The translations under genes were made by a program, and so were the position numbers. From NCBI GenBank assembly GCA_026397755.1, contig JAPLUF010000128.1, positions 1 to 37,372 on the forward strand: 37,372 nt of DNA. Reading direction: 5' to 3'. The notes under the pieces were generated by a model. It ran no database searches, was not told the origin of the DNA, and was given only the letters and a program-made list of their open reading frames with translations. This stretch comes from Verrucomicrobiota bacterium. GTDB taxonomy: Bacteria; Verrucomicrobiota; Verrucomicrobiia; Limisphaerales; UBA9464. Shown piece by piece: positions 8,713-16,688 of the stretch (its first letter is position 1; each line of letters begins with the position of its first letter).

Positions 8713-8758
8713 AACCGCCCGCCGGTCGCCCAAAACGACCTGCGGGCGGTTTGCTTTT
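8713..8758 (+). terminator. Rho-independent terminator or attenuator between rpmE2 and prfA
   Basis: A long two-part stem is present: AACCGCCCGC (8713-8722) pairs with GCGGGCGGTT (8742-8751), and inside it GGTCG (8724-8728) pairs with CGACC (8736-8740). It is followed by TGCTTTT. It lies 14 bases after the rpmE2 stop. Confidence 0.85.
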
Positions 8759-8801
8759 GTCTGGTCCGCATCGGGCCTCGCTGTTCAGAACCTGACCCAG
8801 T

Positions 8802-9881
8802 ATGGATCTCCTGCCGTTCATCGAGAAGTTTCGCCGCCGCTTGGACGAGGTGGAAGCACTCCTCGGTGCCCCGGACGCCTTTAGCAATGCGGCCCGAGGG
8901 CAGGAATTGACCCGGGAGCACTCGCGCTTGCGGCAATTTTTGGCCGATGGGGATGCTTGGTTGAAGATCCGCCGAGATCTTGCTGAAAACCGTGAGCTTT
9001 TGGCGACGGAATTAGCCGGTTCCGAGATGGCGATCTTGGCGGCCGAGGAGGTTCAGCGCCTGGAGGCCGAGGTATCACATCTCACGGCGGCGGTTCAGCG
9101 GGGTATTATCCCTCCGGACCCCACAGATTCTCGCAACACCATTCTGGAAATTCGGGCCGGCGCGGGCGGAGCCGAGAGCGCGCTCTTTGCTGCAGACCTG
9201 TTGCGCATGTACAGTCGCTATGCCGAGGATCGTAGTTGGAAGATCGAGCCGATGGATTCCAGCCCCTCCGATCTAGGGGGCATGAAGGAAGTGATTTTCA
9301 TGATCACCGGCGAGGATGTGTTCAAGCGCATCAAGCATGAGTCCGGTGTTCATCGGGTGCAGCGGGTGCCGGCCACCGAGGCCCAGGGACGGATCCACAC
9401 CAGCACGGTGACAGTGGCCGTCATGCCGGAGGCCCAAGAGGTAGATGTGGTCATCAAGCCTGAAGACCTAGTGATCAACGTCTGTCGTGCCGGTGGCAAT
9501 GGCGGTCAGGGTGTCAACACCACTGATTCGGCAGTTCGCATCTTCCACAAACCCTCCGGCCTCGATGTCCGCTGTCAGGACCAGCGTTCACAGCAGAAGA
9601 ACAAGGCTCAGGCCATGATGGTGCTCCGATCCCGACTGTTGGATCGGAAGATGGCCGAGGAGCACGCCAAGTACGCCCAGCAGCGCAAGGATCAGGTAGG
9701 CACCGGCGAGCGCTCCGAGAAGATTCGTACCTACAATTTCCCCCAGAATCGGGTGACGGATCACCGGCTGGAACTGACGCTCTACAATCTGGCTGTTTTT
9801 ATGGATGGCGACCTAGATCCCATGATTGATCCGCTGATGAACGACGAAGTGAAACGCCGCCTTGCGGCCATTGAAGCCTGA
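8802..9881 (+). CDS. prfA: Peptide chain release factor 1
   Basis: RF1 recognises UAA and UAG in the ribosomal A site and triggers peptide release. The 359-residue length is normal. The codon-recognition tripeptide PAT is at residues 190-192 in RVQRVPATEAQGRIHTS, which marks RF1 rather than RF2. The catalytic GGQ is at residues 234-236, followed by VNTTDSAVRI. The bases around GGQ are unusual: the normal GAGGQH reads GNGGQG, so the residue after Gln is Gly. The gene follows the rpmE2 terminator and is 4 bases from the downstream HAD gene, with which it is probably cotranscribed. prmC, the GGQ methyltransferase gene that often follows prfA, is not here. Confidence 0.96.
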   Translation: MDLLPFIEKFRRRLDEVEALLGAPDAFSNAARGQELTREHSRLRQFLADGDAWLKIRRDLAENRELLATELAGSEMAILAAEEVQRLEAEVSHLTAAVQRGIIPPDPTDSRNTILEIRAGAGGAESALFAADLLRMYSRYAEDRSWKIEPMDSSPSDLGGMKEVIFMITGEDVFKRIKHESGVHRVQRVPATEAQGRIHTSTVTVAVMPEAQEVDVVIKPEDLVINVCRAGGNGGQGVNTTDSAVRIFHKPSGLDVRCQDQRSQQKNKAQAMMVLRSRLLDRKMAEEHAKYAQQRKDQVGTGERSEKIRTYNFPQNRVTDHRLELTLYNLAVFMDGDLDPMIDPLMNDEVKRRLAAIEA

Positions 9882-9885
9882 CACG

Positions 9886-10485
9886 ATGCCCACTCTGCAA
9901 TCTCCCCGAGCCCTGATCTTCGACTGCGACGGAACCATCGCCCACACCATGCCCCTCCATTGGCGGGCCTGGCAGTCGGTGACTCGTCGCTACGGCATCG
10001 ACTTTCCGGAGACCCGCTTCTATGCCTTGGGCGGGGTTCCGGGGCGCAATATTCTGAAGATGCTCTTTGTGGAGCAAGGGATCGATGGACTCGATCCGTT
10101 GGCGATTGCTAAGGAAAAGGAAGCCGCCTACCTGGAATTTCTGCACGAAGTCGGACCGGTCGAACCTGTGGTGGAGATTGCTCGGCGTCACCGCGGCGTT
10201 CTACCCATGGCCATCGCGACCGGCGGGTCGCGACCGGGCATCCCGGCGGTGCTGCGACATTTGGGTATTTACGATTGGTTTGGTGCCATCGTCACCAGCG
10301 AGGACGTGGTGCTACAGAAACCTGCCCCCGATATTTTTCTGGAGGCCGCTCGGCAATTGGGCGTCGACCCGGCCCAGTGCCGCGCCTTCGAAGACACCGA
10401 CCTCGGAATGGAATCCATTCGAGCTGCCGGCATGGAGGCCATCGACGTTCGGCTCTTGCCAGATTATCCGAAGCCGATGGTCTGA
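9886..10485 (+). CDS. HAD superfamily subfamily IA phosphatase/phosphomutase
   Basis: This 199-residue cytoplasmic hydrolase has all four HAD motifs: ALIFDCDGTIAHTM (nucleophile and acid Asp), MAIATGGS (motif II), LQKPAPDIF (Lys) and AFEDTDLGMESIRAAGM (Mg ligands). The cap region MPLHWRAWQSVTRRYGIDF resembles beta-phosphoglucomutase and YqaB-type fructose-1-phosphate phosphatases; the choice between mutase and phosphatase is open. The ATG at 9886 is 4 bases after the prfA stop, so translation is probably coupled. A longer in-frame start at 9862 would overlap prfA. It converges on the GrpE-like gene. Confidence 0.88.
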   Translation: MPTLQSPRALIFDCDGTIAHTMPLHWRAWQSVTRRYGIDFPETRFYALGGVPGRNILKMLFVEQGIDGLDPLAIAKEKEAAYLEFLHEVGPVEPVVEIARRHRGVLPMAIATGGSRPGIPAVLRHLGIYDWFGAIVTSEDVVLQKPAPDIFLEAARQLGVDPAQCRAFEDTDLGMESIRAAGMEAIDVRLLPDYPKPMV

Positions 10486-10499
10486 TTCTGGGCGATTGG

Positions 10500-11294
10500 C
10501 TAGCTCTGGGTGGCTGCGGTCTCCCTGGCGGCGATGGCTACCTGGATGCGCCGGATGCCCACGCCTTGGAAAGTATAACCCCAGGCGATCGTTCGATCCA
10601 CCGTGGCACCCTGAGGGGGTTCGGAGCCGTCGGCAATTTCATGCCGCTCGCTATCGAAAGGCTCACCCGCTTGGGCTTCATACGGCAAGATGCCGACTCG
10701 GCGCGTCGCATCGATGCAGGCGTTCCGGTAGTTGCCGATTTGTTGGATCAACTGGGGTTGGCCCGACGCCGTGGCTGCTTGGAACAGCGCGAAACAATGG
10801 TCCATGAGGTGAATGACCACCTGCAGTGAATCCTTCTCACCGCGGCGCAGTTTTTCGATTTCCAGTCGGAGGGTGGCCTTCTCACCGTCGTTGGCACGGG
10901 TCAGGAACTCCGAGAACCCCTTGGCTTCCGCAGCGATCTGGCTGGCGATATTGCCGGCCGCATTCACGGTCTTGGTGGAAATGGACTGAATGTCCTGCCA
11001 TTGGGCGGTGGCGGCGGCAATTTGCTGCGCGGTCTTGTCGAGTGAGCTGAGTTTCTCGGCGGCGGAGGCCAGGTTGACTTGTTCGAAGAGCTTTACAGCA
11101 GCCTCGTGGTCCTTCTGGAAGGGTTGGATGAAAATCCAAGCCCCGAGCCCCGTCAGGCCACCTACGAGGGCCATTTCCCTCCAGGTCCACATGGGGGCTG
11201 CCTTCCAGGCCACGGCGGCGGCGGTGGCCACGAGGACCACATCAGCCAAGAGGTAGGGCCACTTGGGAGTGCGAGGGACTTCGCTCAACGACAT
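10500..11294 (-). CDS. Membrane-anchored GrpE-like protein
   Basis: This is a 264-residue protein with an unusual layout. Two hydrophobic segments occupy about residues 14-30 and 41-58, followed by a long Ala/Gln/Lys-rich probable coiled coil (60-155). The last 100 residues follow the GrpE pattern: a helix LQVVIHLMDHCFALFQ, then GILPYEAQAGEPFDSERHEI, then GATVDRTIAWGYTFQGVGI and RRIQVAIA. In GrpE these match the GV-x-x-I, FDP-x-x-HEA, V-x-x-x-x-x-x-GY and R-x-A-x-V-x-VA positions of the beta-wing that opens DnaK. GrpE is normally soluble with no membrane segments. A DnaK nucleotide-exchange role at the membrane is inference; the pattern match is by eye. It is monocistronic and divergent from the COG2907 gene. 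Confidence 0.7.
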   Translation of the reverse strand: MSLSEVPRTPKWPYLLADVVLVATAAAVAWKAAPMWTWREMALVGGLTGLGAWIFIQPFQKDHEAAVKLFEQVNLASAAEKLSSLDKTAQQIAAATAQWQDIQSISTKTVNAAGNIASQIAAEAKGFSEFLTRANDGEKATLRLEIEKLRRGEKDSLQVVIHLMDHCFALFQAATASGQPQLIQQIGNYRNACIDATRRVGILPYEAQAGEPFDSERHEIADGSEPPQGATVDRTIAWGYTFQGVGIRRIQVAIAARETAATQS

Positions 11295-11358
11295 GGCCGG
11301 ACCTTAGAATGCAGTCCCCACGCGGAGGAAGGCACTTTTCAGTGTGGAGTGAACATCC

Positions 11359-11399
11359 CTCACAGGAGTGAGCGTTGGACATCCGACGGATATGTCGGA
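11359..11399. promoter_or_regulatory. Inverted repeats upstream of the COG2907 flavoprotein gene
   Basis: Two perfect inverted repeats lie in the divergent region: CTCAC-AGGA-GTGAG at 11359-11372 and TCCGAC-N6-GTCGGA at 11382-11399. The second ends 29 bases before the flavoprotein start and could be an operator. Confidence 0.35.
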
Positions 11400-11428
11400 G
11401 AATCCGGGGAGTTAACTGTGTCGTCCCC

Positions 11429-12724
11429 ATGTCCCCTCGTCCTTCTCTCGCCATCATTGGTACTGGAATTGCCGGACTCGGCTGCGCTCATTTCTTGCAT
11501 CGCCAGTTCGATCTGACGCTCTTCGATCCCAACAACCACGTCGGCGGGCATACCAACACCATCGAAGTGGTGGAGCCGGGCGGTCCTGTGCCTTTCGACA
11601 CGGGGTTCATGGTATTCAACCGGGTGACTTACCCCTATTTGGTGACCTTGTTCGAGGAACTCCATGTGCCGGTTCAACGCACCGATATGTCGTTCTCGGT
11701 TCAGCATGTCCCCAGTGGATTGGAGTTCTCGGGCTCCAGCTTGAATCATCTGTTCGCTCAGCGGCGTAATTTGTTTCGGCCCCGGTATTGGCGAATGCTC
11801 CTGCAGGTCAATCGCTTCAATGCCGAGGCGGTGCCCGCGTTGTCGGATCCGCAATGGGCCTCTGTGACCGTCGGCGATTATGTCGCACGTCGCGGTTACG
11901 GGCGGGATTTTCTCGAGCATTATCTCATTCCGATGAGTGGTGCGGTTTGGAGCACGCCTCCGGACCGGATGCTGGAGTTCCCGGCGCGCACCCTCATTCA
12001 GTTCTTCCACAACCATGGGTTCCTGGGCCTGCACACTCAGCATCCCTGGTGGACCGTGACCGGAGGGGCCCGCGAATATGTCCGCCGGCTGATCCCGCCC
12101 TTTGCCGACCGTATCCGGACCGGTTTGGGCGTGGTGGCGGTGCGTCGCGAGAGGGGCTCCGTTTGGGTGACCACTGACGACGGGCAGACCCATCGCTTCG
12201 ACAACGTGATCCTCGCGGCCCACGCCGATGAGTCACTGCGCCTGCTCACCGATGCCGATGCGGATGAGCGGCGGTTGCTCGGCGCCTTCCAGTATCAACC
12301 GAACCTGGCGACGGTGCACAGCGATCAGAACGTCATGCCCAAGGCTCGGCTTGCCTGGTCGGCCTGGAATTATCGCATGTCGCGGCATCCCTCCGGAGCC
12401 GTTCTCCCGCAGACCGTGTATTGGATGAACAGCCTTCAGGGCCTCAAAACGGACACCGACTATTTCGTGTCCATCAATGGCGAGCACGAGATCGATCCGG
12501 CCCGCGTTCACCGCAAGATTCCTTACACCCATCCGCTCTTCAGTCTGGAGGCCATTGCCGCCCAGAAGGAGTTGCCCGGCCTCAACCGTCGCGGAAACGG
12601 CCAGAATGTTTTCTTCGCCGGCAGCTACTTTCGCTACGGATTCCACGAAGACGCCTTCGGCAGTGCTGTGCAACTGTCCCGAGTCCTCAGTCACGAGCCC
12701 GTCTACCCGGGTATTGGTGAGTGA
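11429..12724 (+). CDS. FAD-dependent amine-oxidase-like protein, COG2907 family
   Basis: This is a 431-residue flavoprotein. The N-terminal dinucleotide fold starts SLAIIGTGIAGLGCAHFL, and the second FAD contact is the amine-oxidase-like VGGHTNTIEV. The family marks FDTGFMVFNRVTYPYL, FARR-type AQRRNLFRPRYW and the C-terminal VFFAGSYFRYGFHEDAF are all present. COG2907 genes usually sit beside DUF1365 and a cyclopropane-fatty-acid-synthase-like gene for modifying membrane lipids. Neither is present here; instead a sulfite dehydrogenase pair follows 91 bases downstream. The ATG at 11429 puts the FAD fold at residue 6. The substrate is unknown. Confidence 0.88.
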   Translation: MSPRPSLAIIGTGIAGLGCAHFLHRQFDLTLFDPNNHVGGHTNTIEVVEPGGPVPFDTGFMVFNRVTYPYLVTLFEELHVPVQRTDMSFSVQHVPSGLEFSGSSLNHLFAQRRNLFRPRYWRMLLQVNRFNAEAVPALSDPQWASVTVGDYVARRGYGRDFLEHYLIPMSGAVWSTPPDRMLEFPARTLIQFFHNHGFLGLHTQHPWWTVTGGAREYVRRLIPPFADRIRTGLGVVAVRRERGSVWVTTDDGQTHRFDNVILAAHADESLRLLTDADADERRLLGAFQYQPNLATVHSDQNVMPKARLAWSAWNYRMSRHPSGAVLPQTVYWMNSLQGLKTDTDYFVSINGEHEIDPARVHRKIPYTHPLFSLEAIAAQKELPGLNRRGNGQNVFFAGSYFRYGFHEDAFGSAVQLSRVLSHEPVYPGIGE

Positions 12725-12815
12725 CTGGAGGATCGTATGGAGGACCGTGGACAGGGTTCATTCTGTATCTCTCGGCGCTTTTCTAGGTCCATCATTCGGG
12801 GTTACCTTCGGATCC

Positions 12816-14039
12816 ATGCACCGGGAACTGGGAGAAGAGGGAACCAGCCGTCGGAGGTTCTTGAAGGCCGGCTTGGCTGGGCTGGCTGCTTCAGCCTGGG
12901 CTGAAGATAGGGTGCAACTGCCCTTCGACATTGGCGAACGGCCGCTAGTCAAGTATCCCCAGAAACGCCCCCTGATCCGTCACACGGCCCGTCCGCCGCA
13001 GTTGGAGACTCCATTTTCGGTTTATCAGGAAAGCCTGCTCACACCGAACGATGCCTTTTTCGTTCGCTATCACTTGGCCGGTTCGCCGCCTCCTCAGTCG
13101 GTGCTGAGCCCGGAGACCTTCCGCTTGCAAGTGCGCGGAACCATCCAGACGCCGCAGACCTGGAGCTTGGAGACGCTGAAGGAGAAGTTTGAGTCGGTCG
13201 AAGTGGTCGCCGTGAACCAATGCTCCGGAAATAGTCGAGGCTTCTTCCAACCGCGTGTTCCAGGAGGACAATCGGGCCATGGCAACATGGGGTGTGCGCG
13301 CTGGCGCGGGGTCCGCTTGGCCGATGTGCTCAAGGCTTCCAACTTGCTGCCTCAGTCTAAGCAGGTGCTCTTCGACGGGCTCGATCGGCCGTTGGTAGCC
13401 AGTATTCCCGACTTTGTGAAGGCGTTGGATGTTGAGCAGGCGCTCGACCCGGATGTGCTGCTTGCCTGGGAGATGAACGGCGAAGCGTTGCCTTGGCTCA
13501 ATGGCTATCCGCTGCGTCTGGTGGTGCCGGGGCGCTACGGAACCTATTGGGTTAAGCACTTGCACTCGATTCAGGTGGTGGACGCAACGTTCATTGGGTT
13601 CTGGATGAATCCGGCCTACCGCATTCCCGACGATCCTTGTGCGCATGTGGCTCCCGGAACCACGCCCAAGCGCACCGTGCCGATTGACCGGTTCAATGTG
13701 CGGTCTTTCCTCACCAGTCACCGGTCGGGAGATCGAATCGGGCCTGCAGGGCAGGGCGTGACGTTGCGCGGCATTGCCTTTGACGGCGGGTCGGGGATCT
13801 CGGATGTGACCGTGTCCACCGATGGTGGAAAGCGTTGGACGACCGCCCAACTGGGCAAGGATCTCGGCCGCTATGCTTTTCGAGAGTGGACCCTCGACTG
13901 GCGGCCTCCGACGGAGGGTTCGCCGGAGATTTTGGCCCGGGCCACCAATCGCCTCGGGCAAAGCCAACCAATGGATGCGCTGTGGAATCCAGCGGGCTAC
14001 ATGCGCAATGTCGTGGAACGAACCGTATTGAGCTTATGA
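12816..14039 (+). CDS. sorA: SorA-like molybdopterin sulfite dehydrogenase, Tat-exported
   Basis: This enzyme family oxidises sulfite to sulfate in the periplasm and passes electrons to cytochrome c. The 407-residue protein has a twin-arginine signal (TSRRRFLKAGLAGLAASAWA). The molybdenum-ligand Cys is at residue 136 in VAVNQCSGNSRGFF, and the cofactor-binding segment GHGNMGCARWRGVRL follows. The C-terminal third (from about residue 300) is the Ig-like dimerisation domain, with VSTDGGKRW. The last codons overlap the cytochrome gene by ATGA, which strongly supports a SorAB pair. An open frame reaches back to 12477 inside the flavoprotein gene, but the ATG at 12816 directly precedes the Tat signal. 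Substrate assignment as sulfite is by family; other sulfur compounds are possible. Confidence 0.85.
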   Translation: MHRELGEEGTSRRRFLKAGLAGLAASAWAEDRVQLPFDIGERPLVKYPQKRPLIRHTARPPQLETPFSVYQESLLTPNDAFFVRYHLAGSPPPQSVLSPETFRLQVRGTIQTPQTWSLETLKEKFESVEVVAVNQCSGNSRGFFQPRVPGGQSGHGNMGCARWRGVRLADVLKASNLLPQSKQVLFDGLDRPLVASIPDFVKALDVEQALDPDVLLAWEMNGEALPWLNGYPLRLVVPGRYGTYWVKHLHSIQVVDATFIGFWMNPAYRIPDDPCAHVAPGTTPKRTVPIDRFNVRSFLTSHRSGDRIGPAGQGVTLRGIAFDGGSGISDVTVSTDGGKRWTTAQLGKDLGRYAFREWTLDWRPPTEGSPEILARATNRLGQSQPMDALWNPAGYMRNVVERTVLSL

Positions 14040-14413
14040 TCCTGCGCTATTTTCAATACTCCACCTCGGGTCGTGGAATCCTCAGAGCTGTGGTGGCGTT
14101 GATGGGTGCTTTGGCACTGGCCGCGGCCACGGCGACCGTTCCGGAGTCTCCCAAAGCCAACCCGCATCACGCCGATGCTTGGGTGCTCCCTGTGGGTGAG
14201 CCAGCGCTGCCCGAGGGAGATCTGGCTGCACCGATTCGCCGCCATTGTGCCCTTTGCCATTCCTTCGACTACATTGCCACCCAGCCCCGATTGAGCCGAA
14301 CCGGGTGGACGGCCAGTGTCGAAAAGATGCGGGCCAAATACGGAGCACCGATCCCCACCAATGACGTGCCCGCCTTGGTGAATTTCTTGGTCAAGCACCA
14401 CGGCAAGGAATAA
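14036..14413 (+). CDS. sorB: SorB-like monohaem cytochrome c
   Basis: This is a 125-residue exported cytochrome. A hydrophobic segment at about residues 17-34 acts as signal or anchor. One haem-attachment site, C71-A-L-C74-H75, sits in IRRHCALCHSFDYIATQPR, and Met96 in SVEKMRAKYGAP is a plausible distal ligand. Size and layout fit the electron-accepting subunit of a sulfite dehydrogenase. Its ATG overlaps the sorA stop (ATGA at 14036-14039), so translation is coupled. Confidence 0.85.
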   Translation: MILRYFQYSTSGRGILRAVVALMGALALAAATATVPESPKANPHHADAWVLPVGEPALPEGDLAAPIRRHCALCHSFDYIATQPRLSRTGWTASVEKMRAKYGAPIPTNDVPALVNFLVKHHGKE

Positions 14414-14511
14414 AAGCTCGCTCAGGCGCGCTTGGGGAATGCACATCCGATCTAGCTATGAACTGCATTGAGGTTTCATCGTCCGTGGACACGATGATTC
14501 GAGGGAGTTTG

Positions 14512-15819
14512 ATGAGGAGAGGTCGGCCCCGTGCGTTGGGCGCGTTCGGCGTGCTGGGTGCCCTGCTAGCTGTGCTGTTGGCATCTTTAGCCTTGGTGGC
14601 TGCCGATGCCCCAGCACCCGCTTCGAGCAAAGCATCCAAGCCAGCCAAGGCAGATGTTCGCACCAACGTCCACCGCCGCTCGCCGCTGCCCAACGTGGTG
14701 ATTCTCGCAGCCGACGGCTGGGCAGATTCAGACCTAGGAACCAACGGGGCTTTCCCGAATCTGGAAAAGCTGGCCGTCTCGGGCCTGCGCTGGTCCCAGG
14801 CTTACGCGGGCGCTGCATCGACTCCCGCGAGTCGTGCGGCGCTGCTGACCGGACGGCATTCCGGGCATGGTCGGATCCGCGGGCCGGTTCCTGGTCCGCT
14901 GGCCAACGAAGATGTCACTCTCGGAGAAATATTTCGGGCGGCGGGATACCGGACGGCGGTGATTGGTGTGTGGGACTTGGGCGGCAACAACACTCCGGGC
15001 CATCCGATGAAGCAGGGCTTTTCGGATTGGTTTGGTTTTCTGGATTCCCGCGAGGCCAAGGACCTGTACCCCAAGGCCCTGTGGCGGAATACCGATGTCT
15101 TCGACAACCTCATCGACCAACGCGGGCGTTTGGCTAATTACGCCCCCGACTGGTTCGCGCGGTTCGCCACCAACTACATCCAGGTTCATGAGGATCACCC
15201 ATTCTTTCTGTATGTGGCTCATCCGCTACCCGGTGGCGTTGCTTCCGAAGATGTGCGCGGACGCCATCGATTGCAGTGGGATACCTTTGTCGGTGCGGTG
15301 GTTCGGGAACTCGAGCAAAGCCGCATTCGGCGCGAGACGCTCCTCGTGGTGACCAGTACTAGCGCAACCGCTCCCGGGGAGGATCGACTGGCCGAGGCCC
15401 GGCTCCGGGTGCCGCTGCTCTTCAGTTGGCCGGGCAAGATTCCGGCCGGCCAGACCAACGAACGCCCGGTGGCCTTGTGGGATGTATTGCCCACGGTCGC
15501 GGCCCTGGCTCGGATTCCGGTCCCTCAGGGCCTCGATGGTATTTCGCTCCTGCCGGAAGTGTTGGGGGGGCTCAAAGAGCCCTCCAATCGTGCCGGCGGC
15601 CTGTACTGGGAAACGGCCGAGGCCTCACCGAGTCGGGCGATCCGCTGGGACGATTGGAAGGCCGTCGAGCACCCCTCGACAGGAACGGTCAAACTGTATG
15701 ACCTGAAGGCCGATCCTGCTGCTGTGCAGAATGTCGCGGCTCATCAACCTGAACGGCTTGCCGAGGCCCGTCGCCGGTTGCGCGAAGCGGCCGACCCGTT
15801 GTCCCCTCATCGTCCCTAA
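14512..15819 (+). CDS. Sulfatase-fold protein lacking catalytic residues (pseudo-sulfatase)
   Basis: This is an exported protein of about 435 residues with the type I sulfatase fold. The start at 14512 gives a signal peptide with an n-region MRRGRPR and follows a GAGGGAG-type site; an ATG at 14458 is the alternative. Fold landmarks are clear: PNVVILAADG, SRAALLTGRHSGHGRIRG, FSDWFGFLDS, FFLYVAHPLP, PLLFSWPGKIPAG and LDGISLLPEVL. The active site is not conserved. The formylglycine position of C-x-P-S-R reads T-P-A-S-R, the metal-binding DD reads DG, GKWHLG reads GVWDLG, the SDNG ligands read STSA, and PHxP reads PGGV. Sulfate ester hydrolysis is therefore unlikely. It follows sorAB on the same strand and precedes larB by 14 bases. 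Role unknown; a binding or scaffolding role is possible. Confidence 0.8.
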   Translation: MRRGRPRALGAFGVLGALLAVLLASLALVAADAPAPASSKASKPAKADVRTNVHRRSPLPNVVILAADGWADSDLGTNGAFPNLEKLAVSGLRWSQAYAGAASTPASRAALLTGRHSGHGRIRGPVPGPLANEDVTLGEIFRAAGYRTAVIGVWDLGGNNTPGHPMKQGFSDWFGFLDSREAKDLYPKALWRNTDVFDNLIDQRGRLANYAPDWFARFATNYIQVHEDHPFFLYVAHPLPGGVASEDVRGRHRLQWDTFVGAVVRELEQSRIRRETLLVVTSTSATAPGEDRLAEARLRVPLLFSWPGKIPAGQTNERPVALWDVLPTVAALARIPVPQGLDGISLLPEVLGGLKEPSNRAGGLYWETAEASPSRAIRWDDWKAVEHPSTGTVKLYDLKADPAAVQNVAAHQPERLAEARRRLREAADPLSPHRP

Positions 15820-15833
15820 TACACTTCGATTCC

Positions 15834-16631
15834 ATGAGTCCCACGGATGCCCTCACGCTGTTAGAACGTTTTCGCAATGGTCAGGTGCCTGTCGAGCAAG
15901 TCCTTCAAGCCTTCCAGGCGGCCCCGGTGGTGGATCTAGGATTTGCCGTCGTCGATCAGCATCGAGCCCTGCGCAAGGGGTTCCCGGAGGTCATCTTTGG
16001 TGCGAGCAAAACCCCGGAACAGGTGGTGGCGATTGCCGGGGAAATTCTGGCGGCCGACGGACGAGTTCTCACCACGCGGGTGACCCCGGAACATGCCCGA
16101 GCCATGAAGGAGAAGTTTCCGCACACGATCCATCATGAGGCGGCCCGCTGTCTGACTCTTGAAACATCGCCGCTTCCCAAGCGGCCAGGAATCATTGCTG
16201 TCGTGGCCGCCGGCACGACCGATCTTCCGGTCGCCGAAGAGGCCGCGGTGACCGCTGACTTTATGGGCAACACCGTCCAGCGGATTTACGACGTCGGCGT
16301 GGCGGGGTTGCACCGCCTGCTGCGCCGGCTTCCCGACATTCAGTCTGCCAATGTGGTGATCGTGGTGGCGGGAATGGAAGCTGCATTGCCGAGTGTGGTT
16401 GGTGGCCTTATCAGCCGGCCTATCATTGGGGTCCCCACCAGTGTGGGGTATGGCTCCCACTTCGGCGGCCTGACGGCGCTGTTAGGAATGCTCAATTCCT
16501 GCGCCAGCGGTCTCACGGTGGTGAACATCGACAACGGCTTCGGAGCCGGTTACGCCGCCAGCGGCATTAATGCACTGGCCGCATCCTCATCGTCTGCGTC
16601 GGCTGCCTCGCTCTCGTCGACTCAGCCGTAA
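15834..16631 (+). CDS. larB: LarB, nickel-pincer cofactor biosynthesis carboxylase
   Basis: LarB carboxylates the pyridinium ring of nicotinic acid adenine dinucleotide and hydrolyses it, the first step towards the nickel-pincer nucleotide of lactate racemase and related enzymes. The 265-residue protein has the C-terminal AIR-carboxylase (PurE-like) domain: IAVVAAGTTDLPVAEEAA, VVIVVAGMEAALPSVVGGL, IIGVPTSVGYG and TVVNIDNGFGAGYAA. A Ser/Ala-rich tail ends the protein. larC and larE are not in the window. The LarB substrate NaAD is made by NadD, whose gene is convergent next door; this is a suggestive but unproven link. Confidence 0.92.
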   Translation: MSPTDALTLLERFRNGQVPVEQVLQAFQAAPVVDLGFAVVDQHRALRKGFPEVIFGASKTPEQVVAIAGEILAADGRVLTTRVTPEHARAMKEKFPHTIHHEAARCLTLETSPLPKRPGIIAVVAAGTTDLPVAEEAAVTADFMGNTVQRIYDVGVAGLHRLLRRLPDIQSANVVIVVAGMEAALPSVVGGLISRPIIGVPTSVGYGSHFGGLTALLGMLNSCASGLTVVNIDNGFGAGYAASGINALAASSSSASAASLSSTQP

Positions 16632-16688
16632 CGATTGAGTGAGGAGGAATGGGGTTGCGTGGCCAGCACGACTCATCTGAGGGAACCG

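Noticed and set aside
11360-12223. Minus-strand open frame (287 codons) opposite the COG2907 gene
   Set aside because: Shadow frame with no domain; the plus-strand FAD motifs are decisive.
12945-13967. Minus-strand open frame (340 codons) opposite sorA
   Set aside because: Antisense shadow of the sulfite dehydrogenase gene; no motifs and biased composition.
14454-14511. Earlier ATG (14458) for the pseudo-sulfatase
   Set aside because: It is possible, but the ATG at 14512 has a better ribosome site (GAGGGAG) and starts directly at a typical signal peptide.
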